From: a bacterium
GTDB taxonomy: Bacteria; Electryoneota; Electryoneia; Electryoneales; Electryoneaceae
Assembly (NCBI GenBank): GCA_020444265.1
Contig: JAHLLH010000002.1
Span: 485,033 to 549,032, forward strand
Reading direction: 5' to 3'
Length of the DNA stretch: 64,000 nt
How positions within the stretch are numbered: the stretch's first letter is position 1; every line of letters begins with the position of its first letter. Made by a program: the position numbers and the translations under genes. This document shows positions 34,991-44,096 of the stretch, one piece after another. The notes below the pieces were generated by a model that was given only the letters and a program-made list of their open reading frames with translations, did no database searches and was not told the DNA's origin.

Positions 34991-35654
34991 TGTCCTCCCC
35001 AGATGGCTTCCGTTCCGCCGTGTCTCCCGTCCTGGTGGAAAGATCGGTAAGGTCGGGAGACCTGACCGAACCAACGATTGACCGAACCAGGGATAATATG
35101 CTGAAGATTTGTTCAGTCCACAAGTCATGGCGGAGAATGCAGCGGTGAAGCACGCCTTTCAGGTAAGGGAGGTGTCATCCCGCCAGAGGCGGGTAAACCC
35201 GGACTTCACTCGCCAGTGGCGAGTTGACCCGCGATCCAGCTGAGGGAGCAGGCTACAAGGCTGACAATCGGCCTTTCTGCGACATCGTATGCAACCACCG
35301 TTCCGGGTCCAACACCTGTTCGTGCGATCAATGCAAGGGGCGCTGATATGCACGCTTGGGTGACGGGGCACCCAAGCCACGGACCGTCTGTCATCCCCAG
35401 CACGAAAGGTCGCGTCAGCGGCCTTGTGTGCAAAGCACACCATCGCGCGTCGGGGATCCCTCGTGGCAATGAACGAAGGGGCGGAACTCAACCAACGGGA
35501 ATGCCCGACGGCCCCGAACACCAACACCATGTCCCTCAATCGCCGGACATGGGGCCTGGGCATGACAGGTGAGTTAAGCTGTTAAGTCACCTGCCACATC
35601 CCTACGCTTCGCTTCGTTCCTCACAATGACGAATTCGGGAGAAGGTGATGAGTA
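34991..35654. repeat. repeat-rich 664-base gap
   Basis: Contents: a family B fragment (about 35045-35075); variant family C hairpins with CCGCCAGAGGCGG and ACTCGCCAGTGGCGAGT (35170-35245); a family D copy in reverse (35343-35379); and family A copy 2 (35390-35567). A GCTTCGCTTCG...CACAATGACG fragment follows near 35605-35630. No gene is seen; the promoter of the AraC-type gene is at the left end. Confidence 0.6.
35390..35567. repeat. family A intergenic element (copy 2)
   Basis: It begins GTCATCCCCAGC and ends with CATGGGGCCTGGGCATGAC. It shares the GCGTCGGGGATCCC and GACGGCCCCGAACACCAACACC blocks with the copies at 39331 and 44097, more diverged than those. Confidence 0.6.
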
Positions 35655-37340
35655 TTACCGGATCAGCAGCGCCCTGCGGATTTGTGTGGTACTGCCTTCG
35701 ACCCGGACAAGGTAGAGCCCACTGGCGACAGGGGTTCCATGTTGATCGGTTCCCTCCCACGCCCAGACAACAGTCGTACTGCCTGCAGATCGTTCAGGGA
35801 ATTCTGAACGGTTTACGACCCGCCCGAGCAGATCGTACACGATAACCTCGGTAGGGCGATCTCGAGTGAGAGGGACAGTCATGCGGATGAGACCGTTGGT
35901 GGGGTTGGGGTACAAGGGGCCAAGCTCGGAATGAACCGGCAGGGATGAGTTATCCTGCTCCTCAACCCCGACAGGTAAGGTTGGCTGGTAATAACGATTC
36001 CCGCCTGGCGTATTCCCCGGCATCGGCCATTCGAAACGGTCGATGGGGGTGTCGAGGGAAACATCGTAGAGCACGATTTCACCACGAGGAGTAGCTACGA
36101 CAAGATGTAACATAGATGGAGAGGAATTAAAAATCGCCGACACAGAATATGCAAGCACGTGATTATCAAACAGTTGACTAAAGGGAAACCCTGCTAAAGG
36201 GCTACCATTATAAAAACCGTAAATTGTTGCACGAAACATATCATTTGATACTGATGAACCGAAGATAAGCGGGAGGTTTCCGGCGATGGCAATTACTGCG
36301 GGTTCAGCACCGCCATTGTCTCCGGCAGTTAGTGGAAAATCAGGAATGATAGCTCCCGTATGATCACGAGCATACAGGTGGAAACTGAAATTTTTAAAAA
36401 GTAATTCTGGCTCATTATTACCCTGAATGTCAGCAGCGATTAAGTCGTAGGATGAACCAGAATGGCCATCCCAAATCGGGTTGGATGCCGGAAATCCTTC
36501 AAGTAGTGTTCCAGTTTGGTCGAAGAGGTAAGCATGCCTTTCGTCAATCAGCCCTACATACCATTCATCTGAGTTGCCAAAGAGGGTAAGGGGTGAGTAA
36601 TAGTCATCAGGTTGAAGTTCTGTGTAAGGAACAGGCCAGCCTGCGATTTCTGTATCACTCCACAGGAAGCGTGCGTGCAAAAGATTTTTTGTGCCCCAGA
36701 CTAATATCGCTTCACCACCCCATGAACTACCGATTCCCACAACAACAGTACCATGAAATGAGCCATCAGCTTCGCCTTTAGGCCAAGGGAAACCCTGAAT
36801 GTTGTTTCCAGTTCCTTCGACTCCATAGACCATCGAGTCTGCGATATAAAACAATTCATCTGTGCCGTCCTCGTCAATATCAACAAGAACAGGGGCGCTG
36901 ATCGGATTCTGGTACCCCTCGACGAAGGGGTGAAAACGTGTCAACTCGGTCCTCTCCATTCCATTCAAACCAAAGATGCGATAAAAGTATCCTGAGTCAG
37001 CCTTAACTGTTTGAACCACAAACTCAGGAATGCTATCACCATCCAAGTCTCCAATTTGAGGGCCATTACGGATGTGTCCAATATCCTGCGAACTCGCCCA
37101 TTCTCTCGGCCATCCAGGTAAGTGGTTGGCATCGAGATCGAGAACGGTCATTCCATTGCTAGAGGCTACGGCAATTAGTGTGCTTCCGTCAGCATTAGTC
37201 CAGGTTGATAGGTAATCGAAGTGCCAAGCCCCCCATTCCGGATTTCCGATTTGTACCGGCCAGCCGGGGTGGAGGGTGGGCACGGCGAAAGATGTCGACA
37301 AGAAGGACAGGAACAGGAAGCCGAGCAAGCTATGTCTCAT
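35655..37340 (-). CDS. secreted FG-GAP-like protein with C-terminal sorting domain
   Basis: The protein has 561 residues with a signal peptide (about 1-19), then a long region of beta-propeller-type repeats with Asp-rich turns (IGDLDGDSIPEFVVQT, LVDIDEDGTDELFYIAD, AADIQGNNEPELLF). The last 85 residues match the FlgD-like/type IX secretion sorting fold: LYPNPTNGLIRMTVPL, VYDLLGRVV, GTPVASGLYLVRVE, RRALLIR. Such tails direct secretion and surface attachment in FCB-group bacteria. The middle part (36120-37100) is AT-richer than neighbouring genes, which may indicate separate ancestry. Confidence 0.82.
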   Translation of the reverse strand: MRHSLLGFLFLSFLSTSFAVPTLHPGWPVQIGNPEWGAWHFDYLSTWTNADGSTLIAVASSNGMTVLDLDANHLPGWPREWASSQDIGHIRNGPQIGDLDGDSIPEFVVQTVKADSGYFYRIFGLNGMERTELTRFHPFVEGYQNPISAPVLVDIDEDGTDELFYIADSMVYGVEGTGNNIQGFPWPKGEADGSFHGTVVVGIGSSWGGEAILVWGTKNLLHARFLWSDTEIAGWPVPYTELQPDDYYSPLTLFGNSDEWYVGLIDERHAYLFDQTGTLLEGFPASNPIWDGHSGSSYDLIAADIQGNNEPELLFKNFSFHLYARDHTGAIIPDFPLTAGDNGGAEPAVIAIAGNLPLIFGSSVSNDMFRATIYGFYNGSPLAGFPFSQLFDNHVLAYSVSAIFNSSPSMLHLVVATPRGEIVLYDVSLDTPIDRFEWPMPGNTPGGNRYYQPTLPVGVEEQDNSSLPVHSELGPLYPNPTNGLIRMTVPLTRDRPTEVIVYDLLGRVVNRSEFPERSAGSTTVVWAWEGTDQHGTPVASGLYLVRVEGSTTQIRRALLIR

Positions 37341-37399
37341 TTTATTTACCCTTCATTGATATCTTGATAGTGTAGTATTACTCTTATCATTGTATGACA

Positions 37400-37418
37400 T
37401 TGACACGGGGTTTGTCAA
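37400..37418. promoter_or_regulatory. perfect palindrome TTGACA-N7-TGTCAA
   Basis: The 6-7-6 palindrome lies 22 bases before the start of the small secreted protein gene and 60 bases from the divergent sorting-domain gene. It could be an operator. TTGACA also matches a -35 box, but no -10 lies at the right distance. Confidence 0.5.
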
Positions 37419-37439
37419 CGATTTCAATCCGGAGGACGC

Positions 37440-37853
37440 ATGAAACGCACCATGCTCGCCTTCTTTTTCATTCTGCTCGGGCTTTTCAGCACAGCTCAAC
37501 TGTATTCCGCAGATCCGCCGCCATCTGAGCTTTTCGATCTCTTTGGCGAGTCCGTTTTTGCGAACACTTCATCTGGTGCACCGACACAAGGATTGTCTCA
37601 ACTCTATCGGACAAGTGGAAGCCCAAAGGTTTATTATCATAGTGAAGGTACGAATTGGAGTATCCTCGACCGTGTCAATGAGGCTCCTTACTATACCACA
37701 TGGAGGACGGAACTCACGCCAACAGAAGAAGGAATAGTTCCCTACGGAACATGGGAAGATTTTTCTTCGTACCAGTTCCAGGATACAACCACTGCGATCG
37801 GTATCCGTACCCACACCCTTCGGTGGGATTTTGTCGCGGGTGATGAAGACTAG
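37440..37853 (+). CDS. small secreted protein, unknown
   Basis: The protein has 137 residues with a clear signal peptide (MKRTMLAFFFILLGLFSTAQ and following, cut after about residue 23). The mature part has no recognised domain; it is rich in Ser, Thr and aromatic residues and ends acidic (VAGDED). GGAGGACGC before the ATG gives a strong ribosome site, and a terminator follows, so it is a single-gene transcript. Base composition is AT-richer than the metabolic genes around it. Confidence 0.7.
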   Translation: MKRTMLAFFFILLGLFSTAQLYSADPPPSELFDLFGESVFANTSSGAPTQGLSQLYRTSGSPKVYYHSEGTNWSILDRVNEAPYYTTWRTELTPTEEGIVPYGTWEDFSSYQFQDTTTAIGIRTHTLRWDFVAGDED

Positions 37854-37886
37854 ATTACATTTGGCAGAAGTGTCAATGATATCAGA

Positions 37887-37915
37887 GGGAATCGCACAAG
37901 CGATTCCCTTCCTTT
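37887..37915 (+). terminator. rho-independent terminator after the small secreted protein
   Basis: GGGAATCGC (37887-37895), loop ACAA, GCGATTCCC (37900-37908), followed by TTCCTTTT. Confidence 0.88.
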
Positions 37916-37954
37916 TGTCCCCACTTTGCGCTCCAGTCTCCCCCCTCCAGAGCC

Positions 37955-37971
37955 TTTTGACTTACGCAAAA
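37955..37971 (+). promoter_or_regulatory. Crp/Fnr-type palindrome upstream of the NapH-like gene
   Basis: TTTTG-ACTTACG-CAAAA, the same 5-7-5 palindrome as at 30305. TATCCT (37993-37998) lies about 30 bases after the centre, so the site would sit near -41.5 of a start around 38005. Confidence 0.6.
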
Positions 37972-38061
37972 AAGGATATCTGAACCCCGCCGTATCCTGT
38001 GTCTGAAACAGGGACATCTCGTGCGGGGGCGCGAGTTTTTTTGGACGAGGAGTTCGGGACG

Positions 38062-39276
38062 ATGATCAAGTACCGTGAAGCTGGACCCGGAGGGGGGACG
38101 AGTGGAGCGGAAGTACTCCCAACTGTAGAACAGACCCATAATACCGCAGAGGGCACCATTCTCGTCAACGGGCACAACGGGAATGGTGCCGGTTTGCGGT
38201 CTGGCAAAGTATCATCGGCCAAACCGAAGAAGGCGAAGCTGGTCAAGTGGGACAAAAAGAAGTTCGCGTTAAAGGTGCGCTTAACACGGACCAGCGGCTG
38301 GCGGCTGATTGTCCAAACCGCCTTTCTCGCCACCTGCCTCTATCTCGGCTACCTCTTCCTGGTCTTTGTAGAAGCGGCGAAAACCACCACCAACGGGCCA
38401 TTGCCCCTTCGTCCACCCGGAGTGGAGGGCTTCCTCCCGATCAGCGGGCTGATGGGGCTGATCGACTGGGTGAACCAGGGTGCGCTGAACACGATCCACC
38501 CGGCGGCGACCATCCTCTTCATCCTCTTTGTTGTCCTATCGCTGGTACTGCGTAAAAGTTTCTGCGGATGGATCTGCCCGGTCGGCTTTTTCAGCGAGAA
38601 CCTGGCCCGCTTGGGACGTGTTCTTTTCAAGAGGAACTTCCTGCTGCCGACCTGGCTGGATGTGCTGCTGCGTTCGATCAAATACCTGATTCTCGGCTTC
38701 TTCGGCTGGGCGATTTTCAACATGACGCCGAGTGCATTGGACGCCTTCATCCAGAGCCCCTACAACAAGGTCTCCGATGTCAAGATGCTCGACTTCTTCC
38801 TGCAACTGAGCGGGGTGGGCTTGATCGTGATCGCGGTCCTCGCGATTGGCAGTGTCTTCATCAATGGCTTCTGGTGCCGCTACATGTGCCCCTACGGCGC
38901 GTTGATGGGCATCGCCTCCTGGCTGAGCCCGGTGAAGGTGCGTCGTGACCCGGTCAGCTGCACCGATTGCGGCCTCTGCGACAAAGCCTGCCCAGCACGT
39001 CTGCCGGTGATGACCAGCCTCAAGGTGACCAGCCCGGAGTGCATCGGTTGCAACGATTGTGTTACTTCCTGCCCGGTGCCAACGGCCCTCTGGATGGGCA
39101 CCCCGAAGCGGAAACTCGCTCCGAAACGGATCGCCATTGTGATCGGCCTGGTCTTCATCCTCGGGGTGATCGGGGCACGGTTTGGCGGCTGGTGGTACAA
39201 CGATATCCCGGATGATGAAATCCGGATGCACGTAGAAAAGATGCACAGCGATGAATATGGCCATCCCGGCCGGTGA
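38062..39276 (+). CDS. NapH/NosR/CcoG-like membrane ferredoxin
   Basis: The protein has 404 residues. After a 60-residue polar stretch come about five membrane helices with two cytoplasmic CxxxCP motifs (CGWICPVG, CRYMCPYG), then two [4Fe-4S] motifs (CTDCGLCDKACP, CIGCNDCVTSCP) and a last helix. This is the NapH layout; NapH takes electrons from quinol towards periplasmic nitrogen-oxide reduction. GAGGAG before ATG 38062 favours this start over GTG 37999, which would leave little promoter room after the palindrome. No napA gene is in the window, so its redox partner is open; qNOR or the HAO system are neighbours. Confidence 0.88.
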   Translation: MIKYREAGPGGGTSGAEVLPTVEQTHNTAEGTILVNGHNGNGAGLRSGKVSSAKPKKAKLVKWDKKKFALKVRLTRTSGWRLIVQTAFLATCLYLGYLFLVFVEAAKTTTNGPLPLRPPGVEGFLPISGLMGLIDWVNQGALNTIHPAATILFILFVVLSLVLRKSFCGWICPVGFFSENLARLGRVLFKRNFLLPTWLDVLLRSIKYLILGFFGWAIFNMTPSALDAFIQSPYNKVSDVKMLDFFLQLSGVGLIVIAVLAIGSVFINGFWCRYMCPYGALMGIASWLSPVKVRRDPVSCTDCGLCDKACPARLPVMTSLKVTSPECIGCNDCVTSCPVPTALWMGTPKRKLAPKRIAIVIGLVFILGVIGARFGGWWYNDIPDDEIRMHVEKMHSDEYGHPGR

Positions 39277-39330
39277 TGGGGGTGGTCTGGGCAGTCCCCT
39301 ACCCGGGTTGCATCCCCGGTTTGACAAGCG

Positions 39331-39520
39331 GTCATCCCCAGCGTGCAATCCGGTGTCAACCGGATGGTGACCGCAGGGAACAGGCACGCGTCGGGGATCC
39401 CCCTGATTGCGCGCCGGGGTGGGGATTCCCGACCCGTCTTCGCCAAGGCTACGCCCAGGCAGGCGGCCCCAACCCCAAAACCTTGTCCGGCAGCTGCCGG
39501 ACATGGGGCCAGGGAATGAC
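39331..39520. repeat. family A intergenic element (copy 3)
   Basis: It starts GTCATCCCCAGCGTGC and ends GGGAATGAC, with internal CCGGTGTCAACCGG and TCCGGCAGCTGCCGGA palindromes. It is very similar to copies 4 and 5, and all three separate the nitrogen-oxide genes from one another. It fills half of the 363-base gap before the DUF438 gene; family B follows. Confidence 0.7.
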
Positions 39521-39540
39521 AGCTACAACAGGTCAGGTGG

Positions 39541-39591
39541 TTCGGTCAGGTCTCCTGACCTGACCGTAGAGGCGGCAGGTCAGGAGACCTT
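39541..39591. repeat. family B palindromic repeat (copy)
   Basis: CGGTCAGGTCtcctGACCTGACCG followed by GGCAGGTCaggaGACCTTCC. The same two-hairpin pattern is at 7559 and 43972. Confidence 0.65.
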
Positions 39592-39639
39592 CCGCAACGA
39601 CTGAGACAGAATGCGTGATGGGGGAGAAAGAAGGATACG

Positions 39640-41232
39640 ATGATTTCTGTGAACGAGAACAAGACGATTACACCCGATACAAAGGTCCTCGACCTGGTCG
39701 AGCAGTACCCGTTCCTGACGGACACCCTTGCGAAAATCAGCCCGAAGTTTAAGGCACTGGGCAACCCGTTGATGCGCAACACCATTGGTAAAGTCGCAAC
39801 CCTGAAAATGGCAGCGGTGATGGGATCGGTGCCGTTGCAGGGGTTGATGAGCGCGCTGGTGACTACTATCCGTCGCGAAACTGGCGAGGAGCTTGGTGCC
39901 ACCACCTCGAGTGGAAATTTGGAAAAGGACGAGAAACGGGAAGCATTGAAAGGTATCATCCTCTCGCTGCACGCGGGCGAGGATGTTGAGACGGCTCGTC
40001 AACAGTTCAACGACCTGTTCGGCGATGTGGACGCTTCCGAAATCGCGATGATGGAACAGCAGTTGATCGCCGAAGGACTGCCGGCCGAATCAATCAAAGA
40101 TCTTTGCGACATCCATGTTGGAGTCTTCAAGGATGCGCTCGATGGCGCACCTGCCAGCCCTGACCAGAAACCCGGCCACCCGGTCCACACCTTTATCGTT
40201 GAAAATGCGGAAATCAAAGCACGCACCCAGGATCTCCGTGATGTGCTCGAGAAAATCGGCGGCACCCCGAAACCGAACTGCGGCTGTGGATCCTGGCACC
40301 AGATTGTGGCGCTTGTCAACGAGATTGCCGAGGTCGAAAAGCACTACCTGCGCAAGGAGCATCAACTCTTTCCCCTGCTCGAAGAGAAGGGATTCGATGG
40401 CCCCAGCCAGGTGATGTGGGCGATTCATGACGATGTCCGTGGCTGGTTCAAAGAGGCACAGAAGCACATCGCGTCCGAGGATGGTCCAGCCCTGGGTGAG
40501 CTGCTGCCGACATTGCTGACCGCGATCGAAGAGATGATCTACAAGGAAGAAGCGATCCTCTTCCCGACCGCCATCGACATGCTGGAGCACGAGGACTGGG
40601 CGAAAATCCACAAGGGCGAAGAGGAAATTGGATTTTGCTTTGTCGAACGTGGCAGCGAGTGGAGCCCGCGCATCAAGATCAACCTCCCGAAAGAGGGCGA
40701 AAAGAAAACCGCCCTCGATTCCCCGGCAGTGCAGGCGGTCGATGCGGTCCGTGACAAGCACGCCGCGCTGTTGGAAACCTCGAAGAACAACAACGGTTCT
40801 GCCAACGAAGTTGAAGAAACTGGCGAGATTCCGCTCGATGTGGGACGCATGTTCCCGCAGCAGATCAGCCTGATGCTTAAACATCTGCCGGTGGAAATCT
40901 CCTTTGTGGACGAGAACGATACGGTCCGGTACTACACCGGTGTCGAACACAAGATTTTCCCGCGTACCCCGGCGGCGATCGGACGCAAAGTGCAGAACTG
41001 CCACCCGCCGAAGAGCCTGCATCTCGTGCAGCAGATCCTCAACGACTTCAAGGCGGGAACCCGTGAGGTCGCGGAGTTCTGGATCGATGATTTCATGGGC
41101 AAGTTCATCCACATCAGCTATGTCGCGGTGCGGGATGAGCAGGGGGTCTATCGAGGTACGTTGGAGACGGTTCAGGACATCACCCACATCCGCACCCTCG
41201 AAGGGCAGAAGCGGCTGTTGGACGAGGAATAG
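39640..41232 (+). CDS. DUF1858-DUF438-hemerythrin-PAS protein
   Basis: The protein has 530 residues. In order: a DUF1858-like domain (VLDLVEQYPFLTDTLAKISPKFKAL, residues 15-65), DUF438 (about 90-160), a hemerythrin-type four-helix region (about 170-325, with HPVHTFIVEN, EVEKHYLRKEHQLFPLLEEKG, WAIHDDV and IYKEEAILFP supplying His and Glu ligands), and a PAS domain (about 415-525). A NCGCGSWHQ loop is inserted in the hemerythrin part. Proteins of this layout often accompany NO reductases and hybrid-cluster proteins and may bind O2 or NO through the di-iron site. AAGGA precedes the start. Confidence 0.85.
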   Translation: MISVNENKTITPDTKVLDLVEQYPFLTDTLAKISPKFKALGNPLMRNTIGKVATLKMAAVMGSVPLQGLMSALVTTIRRETGEELGATTSSGNLEKDEKREALKGIILSLHAGEDVETARQQFNDLFGDVDASEIAMMEQQLIAEGLPAESIKDLCDIHVGVFKDALDGAPASPDQKPGHPVHTFIVENAEIKARTQDLRDVLEKIGGTPKPNCGCGSWHQIVALVNEIAEVEKHYLRKEHQLFPLLEEKGFDGPSQVMWAIHDDVRGWFKEAQKHIASEDGPALGELLPTLLTAIEEMIYKEEAILFPTAIDMLEHEDWAKIHKGEEEIGFCFVERGSEWSPRIKINLPKEGEKKTALDSPAVQAVDAVRDKHAALLETSKNNNGSANEVEETGEIPLDVGRMFPQQISLMLKHLPVEISFVDENDTVRYYTGVEHKIFPRTPAAIGRKVQNCHPPKSLHLVQQILNDFKAGTREVAEFWIDDFMGKFIHISYVAVRDEQGVYRGTLETVQDITHIRTLEGQKRLLDEE

Positions 41233-41265
41233 GCTTGGGTGGCCCATGCAGGGGACTGCCCGGGT

Positions 41266-41425
41266 TTCATCCCCAGCGTGCAATCCGGTGCTAACCGGAT
41301 GGTGACCGCAGGGAACTGGCACGTGTCGGGGATCCCCCCTGATTGTGTACCGGGATGGGGATTCCCGACGGCCCCAACCCCAAAACATTGTCCGGCGGTC
41401 GTCGGACATGGGGCCTGGGAATGAC
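41266..41425. repeat. family A intergenic element (copy 4)
   Basis: TCATCCCCAGCGTGC ... GGGAATGAC, close to copies 3 and 5, in the 446-base gap between the DUF438 gene and qNOR. A partial family D hairpin and a family B fragment follow (41433-41520). The rest of the gap (41521-41678) is AT-rich promoter DNA. Confidence 0.7.
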
Positions 41426-41562
41426 AGGTAGTCATGGCTTGGGTGCACCATCTCCCCACCTGCGGCACGTCGGGAGACCTGCTGCAACGAAGTATTGAAC
41501 CTGCTGCAACGCTTTGGCAAAGAATAAAGGTCACTATAGTTGTTTAGAAAGCCTAACAGTCT

Positions 41563-41576
41563 TTGATCTAATTCAA
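41563..41576 (+). promoter_or_regulatory. FNR/DNR-like box upstream of qNOR
   Basis: TTGAT-CTAA-TTCAA is a near-perfect FNR-family palindrome (consensus TTGAT-N4-ATCAA). The same bases can be read as a Bacteroidetes-type promoter: TTTG (41562-41565), 20 bases, then TAGATTTG (41586-41593). Both readings may hold. Confidence 0.55.
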
Positions 41577-41678
41577 TATCCGTTATAGATTTGGTGTTGA
41601 AATGTCCGGTGGCGGGGGAAAGGCGGTACCGGACGGGAGACAGGGGCCGCGCAGTGCGCGGACAACAAGGAGCAGGAC

Positions 41679-43961
41679 ATGCGTTACACACGTCTCTGGG
41701 TTGCCCTCGGGCTGACCATAGGCCTTTCCTTCCTCGTTCTGGGGTATTACGGGGTCGAGATTTATCGTGAAGCACCACCCATTCCGGACAGGGTTGTCAC
41801 CGAATCGGGTGAAACCCTGATAACCGGTGCAGATATTCGCGAGGGTCAGCAAGTCTGGCAATCGATGGGGGGTCATTCGGTGGGTACGGTCTGGGGCCAC
41901 GGTGCCTATGTTGCGCCGGACTGGTCCGCGGACTGGCTTCATCGTGAAGCTACCTGGCTGCTCGACCACTGGGCCTGGCGAGAGGACAGCGTCGGGTACA
42001 ATGAGCTCGCTGCGGAACGTCAAGCGGCTCTGCGTGAGCGTCTGAAAGCCGAACTGCGAACGAATACCTATATAAAAGCCACAGGTGACCTGATCGTGTC
42101 GCAGGATCGGGCGGACGCTATGGACGCCGTGGCGAGCTACTACATCCGCCTCTTCGGGGACGACCCGGAATTAGATGCTCTTCGTGATGACTATGCGATT
42201 CCATCCAACACCCTGAAGACGGATAAAGCTCGTCAGAAGATGGCCGATTTCTTCTTCTGGGCCTCCTGGTCCTGCGCGACCAATCGTCCCGATTCGGATA
42301 TTACGTACACCAACAACTGGCCCGCGGAACCGTTAATCGACAACAAACCGACCGGGGCCATCATTCTTTGGTCTGTTTTCTCGTTCATTGTCCTTCTCGC
42401 CGGAGTAGGTGGGCTTTCCTGGTACTACGCAGTAGAAGCGCGCAAGGGAGAGGATGAACTCGCAATTCCACCGGAACAGGATCCTTTGCTTGGCCTGAAC
42501 CCGACCCCTTCGATGAAGGCAACCCTGAAATACTTCTGGGTGGTCACCGCGTTGGCGGTCGTGCAGATTATCATGGGTGTAATTACCGCCCATTATGGTG
42601 TCGAGGGTCATGGTTTTTACGGTCTCAAGCTGGCTGACCTCTTCCCCTATTCTGTGAGTCGAACTTTCCATGTGCAGATCGGCATCTTCTGGATCGCGAC
42701 TGCCTGGCTAGCAACCGGTCTTTTCATTGCCCCGGCGGTATCCGGCAAGGAGCCAAAGTTCCAGCGTCTCGGGGTCAATGTCCTCTTTGTCGCCCTGTTG
42801 GTGATTGTGGTTGGATCGTTGATCGGTGAGTGGCAAGGCATTATGCAGAAGCTGGGCCTCGTGCAGAACTTCTGGTTTGGCCACAGCGGCTACGAGTACA
42901 TCGAGCTGGGTAAATTCTGGCAGATCTTCCTCTTCGCCGGCCTCTTCATCTGGCTCTTCCTGATGCACCGTGGCATGTATCCGGCCTTCAAGAAGCAGTC
43001 CGCAAACCGTCACCTGCTCATCCTCTTCTTCATCTCCTCGGCGGCGATTGCACTCTTCTACGGTGCAGCGTTGATGATTGGACGTGAGACCCACCTGGCG
43101 ATGGCGGAGTACTGGCGCTGGTGGGTGGTGCACCTCTGGGTCGAAGGGTTCTTCGAAGTTTTTGCGACGGTCGTGATTGCTTTCCTCTTCACCAGGATGG
43201 GGCTGTTGCGCGAGCGCCTGGCGACTCTGGCGGTGATGGCAGCGACGGTGATCTTCCTCTTTGGTGGTATCATTGGCACCTTCCACCACCTCTACTTCAC
43301 CGGAACGCCGACCGCAATCCTTGCGCTGGGTGCGACCTTTAGTGCCCTCGAAGTGGTGCCGTTGGTCCTGATCGGGTTTGAGGCGTACAAGAACCTCAGC
43401 CTGACGAAATCGATGGACTGGGTCGCTGAGTACAAGTGGCCGATTTACTTCTTTGTCGCGGTTGCTTTCTGGAACCTTGTCGGTGCGGGTCTCTTTGGTT
43501 TCCTGATCAACCCGCCGATCGCCCTCTACTACATGCAGGGCCTCAACACGACACCAGTTCATGGACATACCGCATTGTTCGGTGTCTACGGCATGCTTGG
43601 GTTCGGCCTGATGCTCTTCAGTCTGAAGGGATTGACGGTGCGCAAAATCTGGAAGACCAAGGTTCTCTCCTTTGCCTTCTGGGCGATCAACATCGGGCTT
43701 GCCCTGATGGTGCTGATCAGCGTGCTGCCGATTGGATTGCTACAGACGGTAGCCTCGGTGAATGTCGGTCTCTGGTGGGCACGTTCCGCGGAGTTCATGG
43801 CCACACCCGTGATGGACACCCTGCGTTGGTTGCGTGTCATTGGCGACAGTATTTTCGCCGTCGGTGTGCTCGCATTGGCATGGTTTGTCGTTGGTCTGAA
43901 AACCGGCTGGTCGATCAAGGATGAGATCACAGTGATCGGCCAGATGGAGCAGGATCGTTAA
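41679..43961 (+). CDS. norZ: quinol-dependent nitric oxide reductase (qNOR)
   Basis: The protein has 760 residues: an N-terminal helix, a periplasmic domain, and a heme-copper oxidase-type core of about twelve helices. Key residues seen: HLWVEG (H485 and the FeB glutamate), H536-H537 in FHHLYF for heme b3/FeB, and GVEGHGFYGLKL. The fused N-terminal domain without CxxCH marks the quinol type (NorZ/NorB single subunit) rather than cNor. It reduces 2 NO to N2O at the inner membrane, for respiration or NO removal. AAGGAGC precedes the ATG. Confidence 0.95.
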   Translation: MRYTRLWVALGLTIGLSFLVLGYYGVEIYREAPPIPDRVVTESGETLITGADIREGQQVWQSMGGHSVGTVWGHGAYVAPDWSADWLHREATWLLDHWAWREDSVGYNELAAERQAALRERLKAELRTNTYIKATGDLIVSQDRADAMDAVASYYIRLFGDDPELDALRDDYAIPSNTLKTDKARQKMADFFFWASWSCATNRPDSDITYTNNWPAEPLIDNKPTGAIILWSVFSFIVLLAGVGGLSWYYAVEARKGEDELAIPPEQDPLLGLNPTPSMKATLKYFWVVTALAVVQIIMGVITAHYGVEGHGFYGLKLADLFPYSVSRTFHVQIGIFWIATAWLATGLFIAPAVSGKEPKFQRLGVNVLFVALLVIVVGSLIGEWQGIMQKLGLVQNFWFGHSGYEYIELGKFWQIFLFAGLFIWLFLMHRGMYPAFKKQSANRHLLILFFISSAAIALFYGAALMIGRETHLAMAEYWRWWVVHLWVEGFFEVFATVVIAFLFTRMGLLRERLATLAVMAATVIFLFGGIIGTFHHLYFTGTPTAILALGATFSALEVVPLVLIGFEAYKNLSLTKSMDWVAEYKWPIYFFVAVAFWNLVGAGLFGFLINPPIALYYMQGLNTTPVHGHTALFGVYGMLGFGLMLFSLKGLTVRKIWKTKVLSFAFWAINIGLALMVLISVLPIGLLQTVASVNVGLWWARSAEFMATPVMDTLRWLRVIGDSIFAVGVLALAWFVVGLKTGWSIKDEITVIGQMEQDR

Positions 43962-43971
43962 GTACCGTTTC

Positions 43972-44028
43972 CGGTCAGATTCTCAGACCTGACCGAATGT
44001 TGCGGCAGGTCTGAGAATCTGCCGCTCA
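43972..44028. repeat. family B palindromic repeat after qNOR
   Basis: GGTCAGATTCTCAGACCTGACC followed by GGCAGGTCTGAGAATCTGCC: two mutually complementary hairpins directly after the qNOR stop. They may serve as its terminator. Confidence 0.6.
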
Positions 44029-44096
44029 GGATTGGGTGAGCAGAGGGGTGACCCGGGCAGTCCCCTGCCCGGGTCTCATCCCCGGTTTGACAAGCT

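Noticed and set aside
33728-35050. 440-codon open frame on the plus strand
   Set aside because: It runs antisense to the well-supported AraC/GyrI regulator and starts in repeat DNA; its product has no domain logic.
42708-43568. 286-codon minus-strand frame
   Set aside because: Shadow of the qNOR gene, whose residues and motifs are unambiguous.
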